This document shows positions 8,893 to 17,107 of a DNA stretch of 64,000 nucleotides, piece after piece. A program made the position numbers and the translations under genes. Under the pieces are notes generated by a model. It searched no databases and was not told where the DNA came from. It worked only from the letters and a program-made list of their open reading frames with translations. Location: assembly GCF_039852015.1 (NCBI RefSeq), contig NZ_CP156626.1, forward strand, positions 3,320,249 through 3,384,248, read 5' to 3'. Source of the stretch: Robbsia sp. KACC 23696. GTDB taxonomy: Bacteria; Pseudomonadota; Gammaproteobacteria; Burkholderiales; Burkholderiaceae. Position 1 is the first letter of the stretch; each line of letters opens with the position of its first letter.

Positions 8893-10163
8893 GCGACGCA
8901 TCGATGACCCCGGGTTTCGCCAGCCGCGAAGGCACGCTGTATATCGAAGACTGCCGCGCCGAAACGCTCGCCGAGCAGTTCGGCACGCCGCTCTACGTGT
9001 ATTCGCGCGAAGCCCTGACGCTGGCCTATCGCGCCTACGCGGATGCCTGCAAGGACCGAAAAGCCACGGTCCACTACGCCATCAAGGCGAACAGCAACCT
9101 GGCCGTATTGAATGTGTTCGCGCGGCTCGGCGCCGGCTTCGACATCGTCTCGGCCGGCGAGCTGGCGCGCGTGCTCGCGGCCGGCGGCAGCGCCGAGCGG
9201 ATCGTGTTCTCGGGCGTCGGCAAGCATCCCGACGAAATGCGTGCGGCGCTGGAGGCCGGCGTGAAATGCTTCAACGTCGAGTCGATCCCGGAATTGCATC
9301 GCTTGCAATCGGTCGCCGCCTCGATGGGCGTCCAGGCGCCGGTATCGCTACGCGTCAATCCGGATGTCGATCCGAAAACGCACCCGTATATTTCGACGGG
9401 CCTGAAGGGCAATAAGTTCGGCGTCGCCTTTGCCGATGCCCGAGCGGTCTACCGTGAAGCCGGCGCGATGCCGAATCTGCGCGTGGTCGGCATCGACTGC
9501 CATATCGGGTCGCAGATCACCGAGCCCTCGCCCTATCTGGATGCGATCGACCGTATCTGCGAACTGGTTTCGCAGATCGAAGCGGACGGCGCCCACATCC
9601 ACCACATCGATGTCGGCGGTGGCCTGGGGATCCGTTACGACGACGAAACACCGCCGGATATCGGCGCCTTCGTGACGATGGTCCTCGACCGTTTGACCGA
9701 ACGCGGTCATGGGCATCGCGAGGTCGTGTTCGAACCGGGCCGTTCGCTGGTGGGGAACGCCGGCGTGCTGCTGACGCGGGTCGAGTATCTGAAACCGGGC
9801 GAGGCGAAGAATTTCGCCATCGTCGATGCGGCGATGAACGACCTGGCCCGCCCCGCGATGTACCAGGCCTATCACGCGATCGACGCGGCAACGCCGCGCG
9901 ACATCGGCACGACGTGTTACGACGTCGTCGGCCCGGTTTGCGAAAGCGGCGACTGGCTCGGCCGGGATCGCGAACTGGCCTTGGCCGAGGGCGATTTGCT
10001 GGTGGTACGCTCGGCGGGTGCCTACGGCTTCACGATGAGCTCGAACTACAACACGCGACCACGCGCTGCGGAAATCCTCGTCGATGGCCATGCCGCGCAC
10101 GTCGCCCGCGCACGTGAAACCGTGCAGTCGCTGTTTGCCGGCGAACATATCCTGCCGGACTGA
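8889..10163 (+). CDS. lysA: Diaminopimelate decarboxylase
   Basis: PLP-dependent last step of lysine synthesis, meso-diaminopimelate to L-lysine plus CO2. The 424 residues show the alanine-racemase-fold barrel with the PLP lysine in HYAIKANSN (Lys66), the HIGSQI and GGGLGIRYDD motifs, the phosphate-binding EPGRS, the active-site Cys of CESGDWL, and the C-terminal Tyr motif GAYGFTMSSNYNTRPR. An AAGGGAG site lies before the ATG, which overlaps the lptM stop. Length and motifs are standard. Confidence 0.98.
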   Translation: MSDASMTPGFASREGTLYIEDCRAETLAEQFGTPLYVYSREALTLAYRAYADACKDRKATVHYAIKANSNLAVLNVFARLGAGFDIVSAGELARVLAAGGSAERIVFSGVGKHPDEMRAALEAGVKCFNVESIPELHRLQSVAASMGVQAPVSLRVNPDVDPKTHPYISTGLKGNKFGVAFADARAVYREAGAMPNLRVVGIDCHIGSQITEPSPYLDAIDRICELVSQIEADGAHIHHIDVGGGLGIRYDDETPPDIGAFVTMVLDRLTERGHGHREVVFEPGRSLVGNAGVLLTRVEYLKPGEAKNFAIVDAAMNDLARPAMYQAYHAIDAATPRDIGTTCYDVVGPVCESGDWLGRDRELALAEGDLLVVRSAGAYGFTMSSNYNTRPRAAEILVDGHAAHVARARETVQSLFAGEHILPD

Positions 10164-10171
10164 CGACCACC

Positions 10172-10204
10172 GCCGTGCGAGTCGGCACATCCGACGAGCA
10201 CGGC
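10172..10204. terminator. Hairpin between convergent lysA and msrQ
   Basis: GCCGTGC-ga-GTCGG, loop CACAT, CCGAC-ga-GCACGGC: 12 base pairs with a 2x2 internal loop, placed just after the lysA stop. There is no T run on either side, so if it ends transcription it is not a classical intrinsic terminator. Confidence 0.4.
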
Positions 10205-10262
10205 AAGCGCGCCGAGTACGCCCCGCGCACGCCCCGCTCGGTCAGTCCGTCAGGTAGGGCAA

Positions 10263-10970
10263 TCAGCTTCGACCAGCCTGCGCGTTCGGCGTCCGATGCC
10301 AGAACGCCCATATCAGGCGGAACGCCAGCAACACCGCCACCACGGCCAGATAAATCTTCGGTTCGAACAAATCGTTCTTACCGGACTTCATCCACCAGAA
10401 GTGCAGCACGGCGAATCCCGCCGCGGCATAGACGGCGCGGTGCAGCGTGATCCACCGCCGTCCCAGCTTGCGGACCACGGCCTTCGGTGACGTCAGCGCC
10501 AATACCAGCAGAAGCACGAACGAGACGAAGCCGACAAGGATGAACGGCCGTTGCGCGACGTCGTGCACGATCGCCGGGATGTTGAAAAACTCGTCGAACC
10601 AGAGATAGGTGACGAAGTGGAGCAGCGCGTAGAAGAACGCAAACAGACCGATCATCCGACGCAGACGCAATAGCCAGCTCAGCCCCGTCAATAGTCGCAC
10701 CGGCGTCACCGCCAACGTGATGCAAATCCACACCAGGGCCCAGATCCCTGTCGAGTACTGGATGAACTGCACCGGGTTCGCGGTCAAACCATCGGTGAAA
10801 CCGAAAAATACCAGCCGTAGCAGCGGGTAGAGTCCGAACAGAAACACCAAGGGCTTTAGCCAGCGCATCCGCCGCTCCACCTGCGTGGGCGCGCGGGGGG
10901 CGCGAGGCGGTGCCGGGCGGCCCCCCTGATCCTGTCCGGCGTTCACCGGTGTCGTGTCGCGATGTGCCAT
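10263..10970 (-). CDS. msrQ: Heme-binding membrane subunit MsrQ
   Basis: Inner-membrane b-type cytochrome that passes electrons from the quinone pool or flavin reductase to MsrP. The 235 residues contain about six hydrophobic helices with conserved histidines (ALLHFVTYLW, LHRAVYAAAGFAVLHFWW) typical of the ferric-reductase-like YedZ family, and a TGLSWLLRLRRMIGL loop. The first 35 residues are a proline/arginine-rich cytoplasmic extension. It follows msrP by 12 bp as a two-gene operon. Confidence 0.95.
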   Translation of the reverse strand: MAHRDTTPVNAGQDQGGRPAPPRAPRAPTQVERRMRWLKPLVFLFGLYPLLRLVFFGFTDGLTANPVQFIQYSTGIWALVWICITLAVTPVRLLTGLSWLLRLRRMIGLFAFFYALLHFVTYLWFDEFFNIPAIVHDVAQRPFILVGFVSFVLLLVLALTSPKAVVRKLGRRWITLHRAVYAAAGFAVLHFWWMKSGKNDLFEPKIYLAVVAVLLAFRLIWAFWHRTPNAQAGRS

Positions 10971-10982
10971 ACCGCCTCCGCG

Positions 10983-11996
10983 TCAGAAGTTCTTCCGCAG
11001 GTCCATGCCCTGGTACAACGACGCCACCTGGTCATAGCCGTTGTACATCAGCGTCGGCCGCTTCGGCGTGAACAGACCGCCCTCGCCGATACGTCGCTCG
11101 GTGGCCTGGCTCCAGCGGGGATGATCGACATGCGGGTTCACATTCGAATAGAAACCGTACTCTTGCGGTGCGTAGCGGTTCCATGACGTGGGCGGCTGGC
11201 GATCGACGAAACGGATGGCCACGATCGATTTCGCACTCTTGAAACCGTACTTCCACGGAATGACCATGCGGACCGGTGCGCCGTCCTGCTTCGGCAACAC
11301 TTCGCCGTAAAGTCCGAACGTCAGCAGCGCCAGCGGATGCATGGCCTCATCCATGCGCAGGCCTTCGGTATAGGGCCATTGCAGGATATCGGAGCTCAGG
11401 CCCGGCATCTGTTTCGGATCGTTCAGCGTCAGGAACTGGACGTACTTGGCATCGCTGGTCGGCTGCACCTGCTTGATCAACGACGCCAACGGATAACCGA
11501 TCCACGGGATCACCATCGACCAGCCTTCCACGCAGCGCATCCGATAGATCCGCTCTTCCTGCGGCGCCAGTTTCAGCAGCTTGTCGAGGTCATAGGTGCC
11601 GGGCTTGGCCACGAGCCCCTCCACCTTGACCTCCCACGGGCGTGTCTGCAACGTGTGCGCATTGCGCGCCGGATCGGCTTTGTCGGTACCGAATTCGTAG
11701 AAATTGTTATAGCTGGTGATGTCTTTGAACGACGTGACGCTGTCCGACACGCGATACGCCGCGTTCGGCGTGGCCGGCAATTTCTGCGCGCCCGAATTCG
11801 CCTGCATTTCCTGCAATGCGGCGGCGTGGGCCAACGACGGCAACACCCCCGCTGCCGTGGTCAACGCCGACGCACCGGCCAATTGCACGGCCTGGCGCAT
11901 CACCTGTCGGCGGCTATGGAACAACGCCTGAGGGGTGATTTCACTACGGGGAATATCGTCGCCGCGCAGGGCGGCGGCGTCGCGCTTGCTGGTCAT
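10983..11996 (-). CDS. msrP: Periplasmic methionine sulfoxide reductase, molybdopterin subunit MsrP
   Basis: Repairs oxidised methionine in periplasmic proteins using a Mo-molybdopterin cofactor. The 337-residue protein carries a twin-arginine signal ([14 protein letters not shown], Arg29-Arg30; cleavage near AHA-AA), the Mo-coordinating cysteine in MRCVEGWSM (Cys155), and the sulfite-oxidase-fold segments [12 protein letters not shown] and [17 protein letters not shown]. The start ATG has AAGGAG eight bases upstream; the longer in-frame start has none. It is co-transcribed with msrQ. A terminator-like hairpin stands just before it. Confidence 0.97.
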   Translation of the reverse strand: MTSKRDAAALRGDDIPRSEITPQALFHSRRQVMRQAVQLAGASALTTAAGVLPSLAHAAALQEMQANSGAQKLPATPNAAYRVSDSVTSFKDITSYNNFYEFGTDKADPARNAHTLQTRPWEVKVEGLVAKPGTYDLDKLLKLAPQEERIYRMRCVEGWSMVIPWIGYPLASLIKQVQPTSDAKYVQFLTLNDPKQMPGLSSDILQWPYTEGLRMDEAMHPLALLTFGLYGEVLPKQDGAPVRMVIPWKYGFKSAKSIVAIRFVDRQPPTSWNRYAPQEYGFYSNVNPHVDHPRWSQATERRIGEGGLFTPKRPTLMYNGYDQVASLYQGMDLRKNF

Positions 11997-12039
11997 GGCC
12001 AAGGCTCCTTGTGCCCCGACAGAATGCGGCGGCACAATG

Positions 12040-12066
12040 AAAAACGGCGATGCCGAAGCATCGCCG
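12040..12066 (-). terminator. Intrinsic terminator with UUCG loop after ccsA
   Basis: On the minus strand: CGGCGATGC, loop TTCG, GCATCGCCG, then TTTTT. The perfect nine-base stem with the very stable UUCG tetraloop would end the resB-ccsA transcript. It lies only 44 bp before the msrP ATG, so msrP either has a promoter inside that gap or is controlled through this hairpin as an attenuator. Confidence 0.8.
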
Positions 12067-12177
12067 CGTGTTCGGAATGAACCTAGCTTACCGCAGTTGC
12101 CCGAGACGATGGATTACATTCACGTCATCTGATTTCCGGGCACGGCGCTGTGTTTTCCGATATACCTCGCTACCGCC

Positions 12178-13413
12178 TTACAGCTTGCCGTAGCTATGCA
12201 AACCCGACAGGAACATATTCACACCGAGGAAGGCGAAGGTCGTGACGAGCAGGCCGGTCAGTGCCCACCACGCTGCCGGCGCACCGCGCAAGCCCTTCAT
12301 CAGCCGCATATGCAACCAGGCCGCGTAGTTCAGCCAGACGATCAGCGCCCAGGTTTCCTTCGGGTCCCAGCTCCAGTAACCGCCCCACGCCTGCGCCGCC
12401 CACAGGGCGCCCAGGATCGTGGCGATCGTGAAGAACGTGAAACCGATCGCGATCGATTTGTACATCAGGTCGTCAAGCAAATCGAAGGACGGCAGACGAT
12501 CCGCCAGCACACCGCGCTCCTTCAACAGCCAGGCCACCGAAACCATCGCCGACAAGGCGAACGAGCCATAGCCGATGAAGTTCGCCGGAACGTGGATCTT
12601 CATCCACCAGCTTTGCAGCGCCGGCACCAAGGGCTGGATCTGGCTTGCGTCGCGCGCCACCGAATACCACATCAGGAAGCCGACGGCCGCCGACGTCACC
12701 AGCATCACAAAGGCACCCAGCGCGCGCGTGCTGTACAGGCTTTCGTAGTAAAGATAAAACAACGACGTGATCAAGCAGAACAGCACGAACACTTCGTACA
12801 GATTCGAGATGGGAATATGGCCGACGTCACTGCCGATCAGGTAGGACTCGTACCAACGGACCATCATGCCGACAAAGCCCGCCAACACGGCGACCCAGAC
12901 CATCCGCGACGCGATCGCCGACGAGGACGGTGCCCGGAATAACAGACCAAGCCAATAGAAAAGCGTCGACAAGACCAGCAGCGCGCTCATCCAAAGAATG
13001 GCCGACTGGCTCGACAGGAAGTACTTCAACAAGAAAACCTGGTCCGCGTTGGCCAGATTGCCCTTGTAGAGCTGGATGGCCGACAACGCCAAAGCGGCAA
13101 TCAACACGACCAGCAGCCGGACCGGCTTCCAGAACCAACCCAGGGCGATGATGGCCGGCGTCGCGCAGACCAATACCGCCTTGTCGTAATAGGTGGTCGC
13201 ATTGTAGAAACGCCACAGCCCGAATCCGGCACCGGCGATCAACAACAGCGCATAGACGAAATCGACGGCATTCAGGCGCATCCAGAACGCGTCGCGGGCA
13301 AACGGCAACGGCTGGTCGGGAGGATTCACGCCAGCCGATGGCTGGGTGCGCCCGAGCGGCGTGCTCGAGCCGGAGGTGGGATGTGAGGCCATGGTATCTG
13401 CGGGGTTGGTCAC
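12178..13413 (-). CDS. ccsA: System II cytochrome c biogenesis protein CcsA (ResC type)
   Basis: Membrane haem exporter/ligase that, with ResB, attaches haem to periplasmic c-type cytochromes. The 411 residues form about eight hydrophobic helices and contain the tryptophan-rich WWD motif WGGYWSWDPKETWALIVWLN (343-362), with the flanking histidines of KIHVPANFIGYG and AWLHMRL expected to ligate haem. It is often annotated ccsB. It overlaps the resB stop by ATGA, giving translational coupling. An unstructured 40-residue N-terminus precedes the first helix. Confidence 0.95.
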   Translation of the reverse strand: MTNPADTMASHPTSGSSTPLGRTQPSAGVNPPDQPLPFARDAFWMRLNAVDFVYALLLIAGAGFGLWRFYNATTYYDKAVLVCATPAIIALGWFWKPVRLLVVLIAALALSAIQLYKGNLANADQVFLLKYFLSSQSAILWMSALLVLSTLFYWLGLLFRAPSSSAIASRMVWVAVLAGFVGMMVRWYESYLIGSDVGHIPISNLYEVFVLFCLITSLFYLYYESLYSTRALGAFVMLVTSAAVGFLMWYSVARDASQIQPLVPALQSWWMKIHVPANFIGYGSFALSAMVSVAWLLKERGVLADRLPSFDLLDDLMYKSIAIGFTFFTIATILGALWAAQAWGGYWSWDPKETWALIVWLNYAAWLHMRLMKGLRGAPAAWWALTGLLVTTFAFLGVNMFLSGLHSYGKL

Positions 13414-15671
13414 TTCGTTTTCGTATCGGGCGCGGCATCCTGCGCGTCCGATGGCGTATGCGACGGGGTGTCCGATGCGGCGGCAGGCACGTCGTCCGCG
13501 TGCGTCTGGTCGGGCGATACGGTCTGTCGGACCGCCTCGCGCATGCGCACGTATTCTTTCTCAAAATCCATCGTCCGACGTGCGGTCGACATTGCCATCA
13601 GCACCTGGGTACGGCCGCCATCGGCGGGTCGCATCCAGATCCAGACGCGGCGCTCGCGGACATAGAACATCGAAAAGATGCCCAGCACCAGCAATAGCGA
13701 TCCGAGGTAAACGATACTCTCACCCGGCGCGCGTGTCAGTTGGAACACCGACGCCTGCACTTGATGGAAGTTGTCGAGTTGCAGAAAAACCGGCGCGCCG
13801 TAGTAGAAACTGTCGGACAGCGCATTGATCGCATTCTGCACAAATCGCGTGTGCGGTGCGGTGGCCTGCAACGCCGGCTCGCCATCCTTCGCGCGCGCCA
13901 GCTGCCACAGATCCCACACGCTGCCTTCGAGCATGCGTAACAGCAGGCCGGCGGCCTTTTCGCGATCGGCTGCGGGGACCGAGCCCTCGATAAAGTTGGC
14001 GACGGCAGGGAACCCCCCACTGACCTGGCCGGGCTGCGCCTTCAATGGCGAACCGTCCGGCGCTGCACCGGAGAACAGGTTCAACACACGGCTCGCGCTC
14101 TGACGCAGATTGTCCGCCAGCTGCGCGTTGGCGGCAGTGGGCGATGCGCCACCCGCGACCGAACGTTCGGCAAAAGCTTGCGCCGCGGCGGCGCGCAAGG
14201 CCGGATCCTGTAGCGCGGCGCGCAACAGCATCCACTGCTTCACCGTGCTCTCGTCGTCTGCCGGAATACGCAGATAGCGGAACGGCGCGTCCGGCTCGTC
14301 GCGCATGCCGGCCAGGAACATCGGCGCGCCATTGACCTGCGTCGGCACCATGTAGTTGTTGAACTCACGGGCCTGACCGGCGTTGTCGCGGATCTTGTAT
14401 TGCAATGACGGTCCGATATTGTGCAGGTCCTGGCTTCCATCGCTCTTCGCACCGGAACCCAGGCGTTGATCGAGGGCATGCTCGAAGCCCGATTCCTTCG
14501 TCACGCTCCGCGCGTCGACCTTGCTGCTGGTGCCATTGGCGGCCAGATTTTCGACGTTGATCGCGCGGAAATCGGAGAATTCGACCGTGTCGCCGTTCGG
14601 CAACTTCGTGGAAGCGCCGATCGTGCCGGTGTACGGCGCCGACTTCGTCCCGCTGCCGTCCATCGGATAGCCGGTCAGCTCGAGCGTGGTGCCCCCGTCC
14701 TCGAAGCTGGACTGGTAGATCGACACGCCGTCGTAGGTAAAGGGTTTGTTGACCTCGACGCGCGCGGCGGTGCGCTTGCCGGTTTGACGATCAATGACGA
14801 CGATGTCGCTGGCAAACAACTTCGGCATACCCGTCGTGTAGTAATCGACGATGAACTTGTTCAACTGAATCGAGAACGGCAGATCCTGCAGCAGAATGCC
14901 GTCTTTCTCGTTCAGGATCGCCGTCGACACATATTGCCCTTCCGGCACCCAGGCATAGCCGCGGAAGCTCGGATTCTGCGGCCACAACCGGTGCTCCGGG
15001 CCGATCTGCGCGATCGGCGCATTCGTCACGACCGGCGACTTGCCGAAGAGCCAGACCTGCATGCGCACCATCAATCCGCTGTCCAGCAGACCGCCGACGC
15101 AAATGACGACGATCGCCAGGTGGGCGAGGATATAGCCCACGCGCGTGAACGCGCCCCGCTTGGCCGAGATCAACGTCGCGCCGCTGTCGGCACCTTCCGC
15201 TTCACGCGTTTTGGTCTTGTAGCCCGCACGCGCCAACAACTGTTCGAATGCGCTCACCGCGTCGCGCTGCGCCGCCGGCGACGCGTATTCGTCGTGATGG
15301 TGGAAAGCGCGCAAACTGTTTTCGCGGACCTTGTCCTTCCAGTTGCGCGTATCGGCAATCATCTTCGGACCGTTGCGCGTGACGCACAAACTGATGGAAG
15401 TGATCAGGAACGCCAGGATCAACATGAACCACCACGCGCTGTACACGTTGTACATGTCCAGCGAGCGGAAAATATCGGCCCAGAATGGACCGAACTGGTT
15501 CACATAATTGGGATAGGGATCGTTCTGCTTGATCACGGTACCGATGATGCTGGCGATGGCCAGGATCGTCAGCAACGCGATAGCGAAGCGCATCGACGCA
15601 AACAGATCGACGAGGCTGCGCCGCGTCCGGATATACCGGGAAACCGGGGCGCTGGCTGGGGTGGAACGCAT
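13410..15671 (-). CDS. resB: System II cytochrome c biogenesis protein ResB (CcsB)
   Basis: Partner of CcsA in haem delivery and apocytochrome binding. The 753 residues start with two or three helices (about 25-45, 80-100, and the third near 175-200), followed by a large periplasmic domain (INxQPFTYDGVSIYQSSF-type core: VNKPFTYDGVSIYQSSF). A last helix near residue 670 (SIVYLGSLLLVLGIFSMFY) precedes a cytoplasmic tail rich in Asp/Ser/Pro. Length is normal for betaproteobacteria. It is the first gene of the resB-ccsA operon. The cytochrome c gene that often precedes it in this group is not present. Confidence 0.95.
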   Translation of the reverse strand: MRSTPASAPVSRYIRTRRSLVDLFASMRFAIALLTILAIASIIGTVIKQNDPYPNYVNQFGPFWADIFRSLDMYNVYSAWWFMLILAFLITSISLCVTRNGPKMIADTRNWKDKVRENSLRAFHHHDEYASPAAQRDAVSAFEQLLARAGYKTKTREAEGADSGATLISAKRGAFTRVGYILAHLAIVVICVGGLLDSGLMVRMQVWLFGKSPVVTNAPIAQIGPEHRLWPQNPSFRGYAWVPEGQYVSTAILNEKDGILLQDLPFSIQLNKFIVDYYTTGMPKLFASDIVVIDRQTGKRTAARVEVNKPFTYDGVSIYQSSFEDGGTTLELTGYPMDGSGTKSAPYTGTIGASTKLPNGDTVEFSDFRAINVENLAANGTSSKVDARSVTKESGFEHALDQRLGSGAKSDGSQDLHNIGPSLQYKIRDNAGQAREFNNYMVPTQVNGAPMFLAGMRDEPDAPFRYLRIPADDESTVKQWMLLRAALQDPALRAAAAQAFAERSVAGGASPTAANAQLADNLRQSASRVLNLFSGAAPDGSPLKAQPGQVSGGFPAVANFIEGSVPAADREKAAGLLLRMLEGSVWDLWQLARAKDGEPALQATAPHTRFVQNAINALSDSFYYGAPVFLQLDNFHQVQASVFQLTRAPGESIVYLGSLLLVLGIFSMFYVRERRVWIWMRPADGGRTQVLMAMSTARRTMDFEKEYVRMREAVRQTVSPDQTHADDVPAAASDTPSHTPSDAQDAAPDTKTK

Positions 15672-16435
15672 TCAAACTCCGCGAGACAAGATCGGGCGCG
15701 GCCACGAGGAGTGCCCACTGCGTCATGAAGCCGCGGCCTCCAACTGTGCAAGCACCCATAAAAAAGCGTGTATTCGCACGTCTGGCATGGCTTCACAAAG
15801 CGGGCGTATTGTACAATAAAGTCCGTTTTTCCCTTGATTTGCCTATGGTTAGGGCCGGGCTGAATGTCGCGGCAAGCAAACAATTGCCGCAGCATCGATC
15901 TATTTCGGGCGGGATTACCGAGCGCGCACTGTGCATTTGTCATCGCCTTGAAACGTTCGGCTTCCGGTGCGGCGATAGGACGGAGTGACGCACTGACCGT
16001 TATTCGGCCAGTAACCTGGGCCGCCGACCCGACAGCATGCCTCGCCCTGCCGTACCGTTCGCTTTCGAATAGCGATACATCGTCGGCGCTTTGCAGGCCG
16101 CAAGCCCCGCCGTAGCGCGCTAGACGCCGGAGGATGGCGTAATGGCGCAGAATCACAACGGCCGCGCCACGTCCCATCGCCCGTTCGTAACATCGTCGTC
16201 AGCATTCGTTATCCAGCCGTCAGGCCGGAAAGCGCGGCAGAATTCGAGCGTTGTACCGCCGGCGCCACGATATTTCATTGCCGCGACAATTTGTCACGCA
16301 TCATTCGCGTCCGTTTTGGCGCCAGTTGCTGTTTATCCCTGTTGCTGACAAGGATTTATGGCGACGCAGGGAGTGGTCTTTTCCTTGTTGCCGTTTTCCT
16401 TGTGTTTTCCAACGCGCCCCGGCGCGGAGTCCGTC
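15672..16435. other. 764-bp gene-free stretch between resB and engB
   Basis: No frame in it has a ribosome site or a recognisable protein. I looked for a CxxCH haem motif, because a cytochrome c gene is expected here in relatives, and saw none. On the minus strand a TACAAT box (15808-15813) with a poor -35 could drive resB. GC content falls around 15800-15860. It may be remains of a lost gene, but nothing readable is left. Confidence 0.45.
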
Positions 16436-17107
16436 ATGTCGTCGTTCCTGCTGCACCAAGCGCGCTTCTTCACCACCGTCAATCATCTCCGCGACCTACC
16501 GCCCACCCCGCAACCCGAGGTGGCATTCGCGGGCCGCTCGAACGCGGGCAAGTCCAGTGCGATCAACGTGCTGTGCAATCAGCGTCGACTGGCCTTCGCC
16601 AGTAAGACGCCAGGGCGTACGCAACACATCAATTACTTCGAAGTCGGCCCACAAGACGAGCGCGCGGGCTTCGTCGTCGATCTGCCCGGTTATGGCTATG
16701 CCCAGGTGCCCGGCGACGCCAAAAAGCACTGGGAAGCGCTGCTGAGTAGTTACATGCGATCGCGGCCGCAATTGCGCGGGATGGTGCTCGTGATGGATTC
16801 ACGGCGCCCATGCACCGATCTCGACATCCAGATGATCGATTGGTTCGCGGTCACCGGCAAACCGATCCATATGCTGTTGACGAAGGCCGACAAGCTGAAC
16901 CGGCAGGAGAGCCAGCAAGCGCTGCGCAAGACGCGCGACCTGATCAATCGCTATAACGAAGCCAGTGGCGAGGAGCAGCTGTCCGTGCAGCTGTTCTCGA
17001 TGCTGAAGCGCGTGGGACTGGAAGAAGCCCACGCGAAGGTGGAAAGCTGGTTGCGCCCCGTTTCGACGGACGACAACGCGTCAGCGGCTCCGGTCGCGGC
17101 CGAATAA
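16436..17107 (+). CDS. engB: Ribosome-biogenesis GTPase EngB (YihA/YsxC)
   Basis: Essential GTPase for 50S subunit maturation. The 223 residues show G1 [10 protein letters not shown]2 TPGRTQ, G3 DLPGYGYA and G4 LTKADK, as expected. The chosen ATG ([12 protein letters not shown]) has CGGAG six bases upstream; an in-frame ATG 26 codons earlier gives an unrelated hydrophobic extension. Its last 27 bp overlap the end of dsbD on the other strand. In related genomes hemB commonly follows engB; it is absent here. Confidence 0.97.
   Translation: MSSFLLHQARFFTTVNHLRDLPPTPQPEVAFAGRSNAGKSSAINVLCNQRRLAFASKTPGRTQHINYFEVGPQDERAGFVVDLPGYGYAQVPGDAKKHWEALLSSYMRSRPQLRGMVLVMDSRRPCTDLDIQMIDWFAVTGKPIHMLLTKADKLNRQESQQALRKTRDLINRYNEASGEEQLSVQLFSMLKRVGLEEAHAKVESWLRPVSTDDNASAAPVAAE

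Noticed and set aside
15672-16435. Decayed cytochrome c gene between resB and engB
   Set aside because: No CxxCH or cytochrome-like stretch in any frame; loss is reported as an observation but no pseudogene is annotated.
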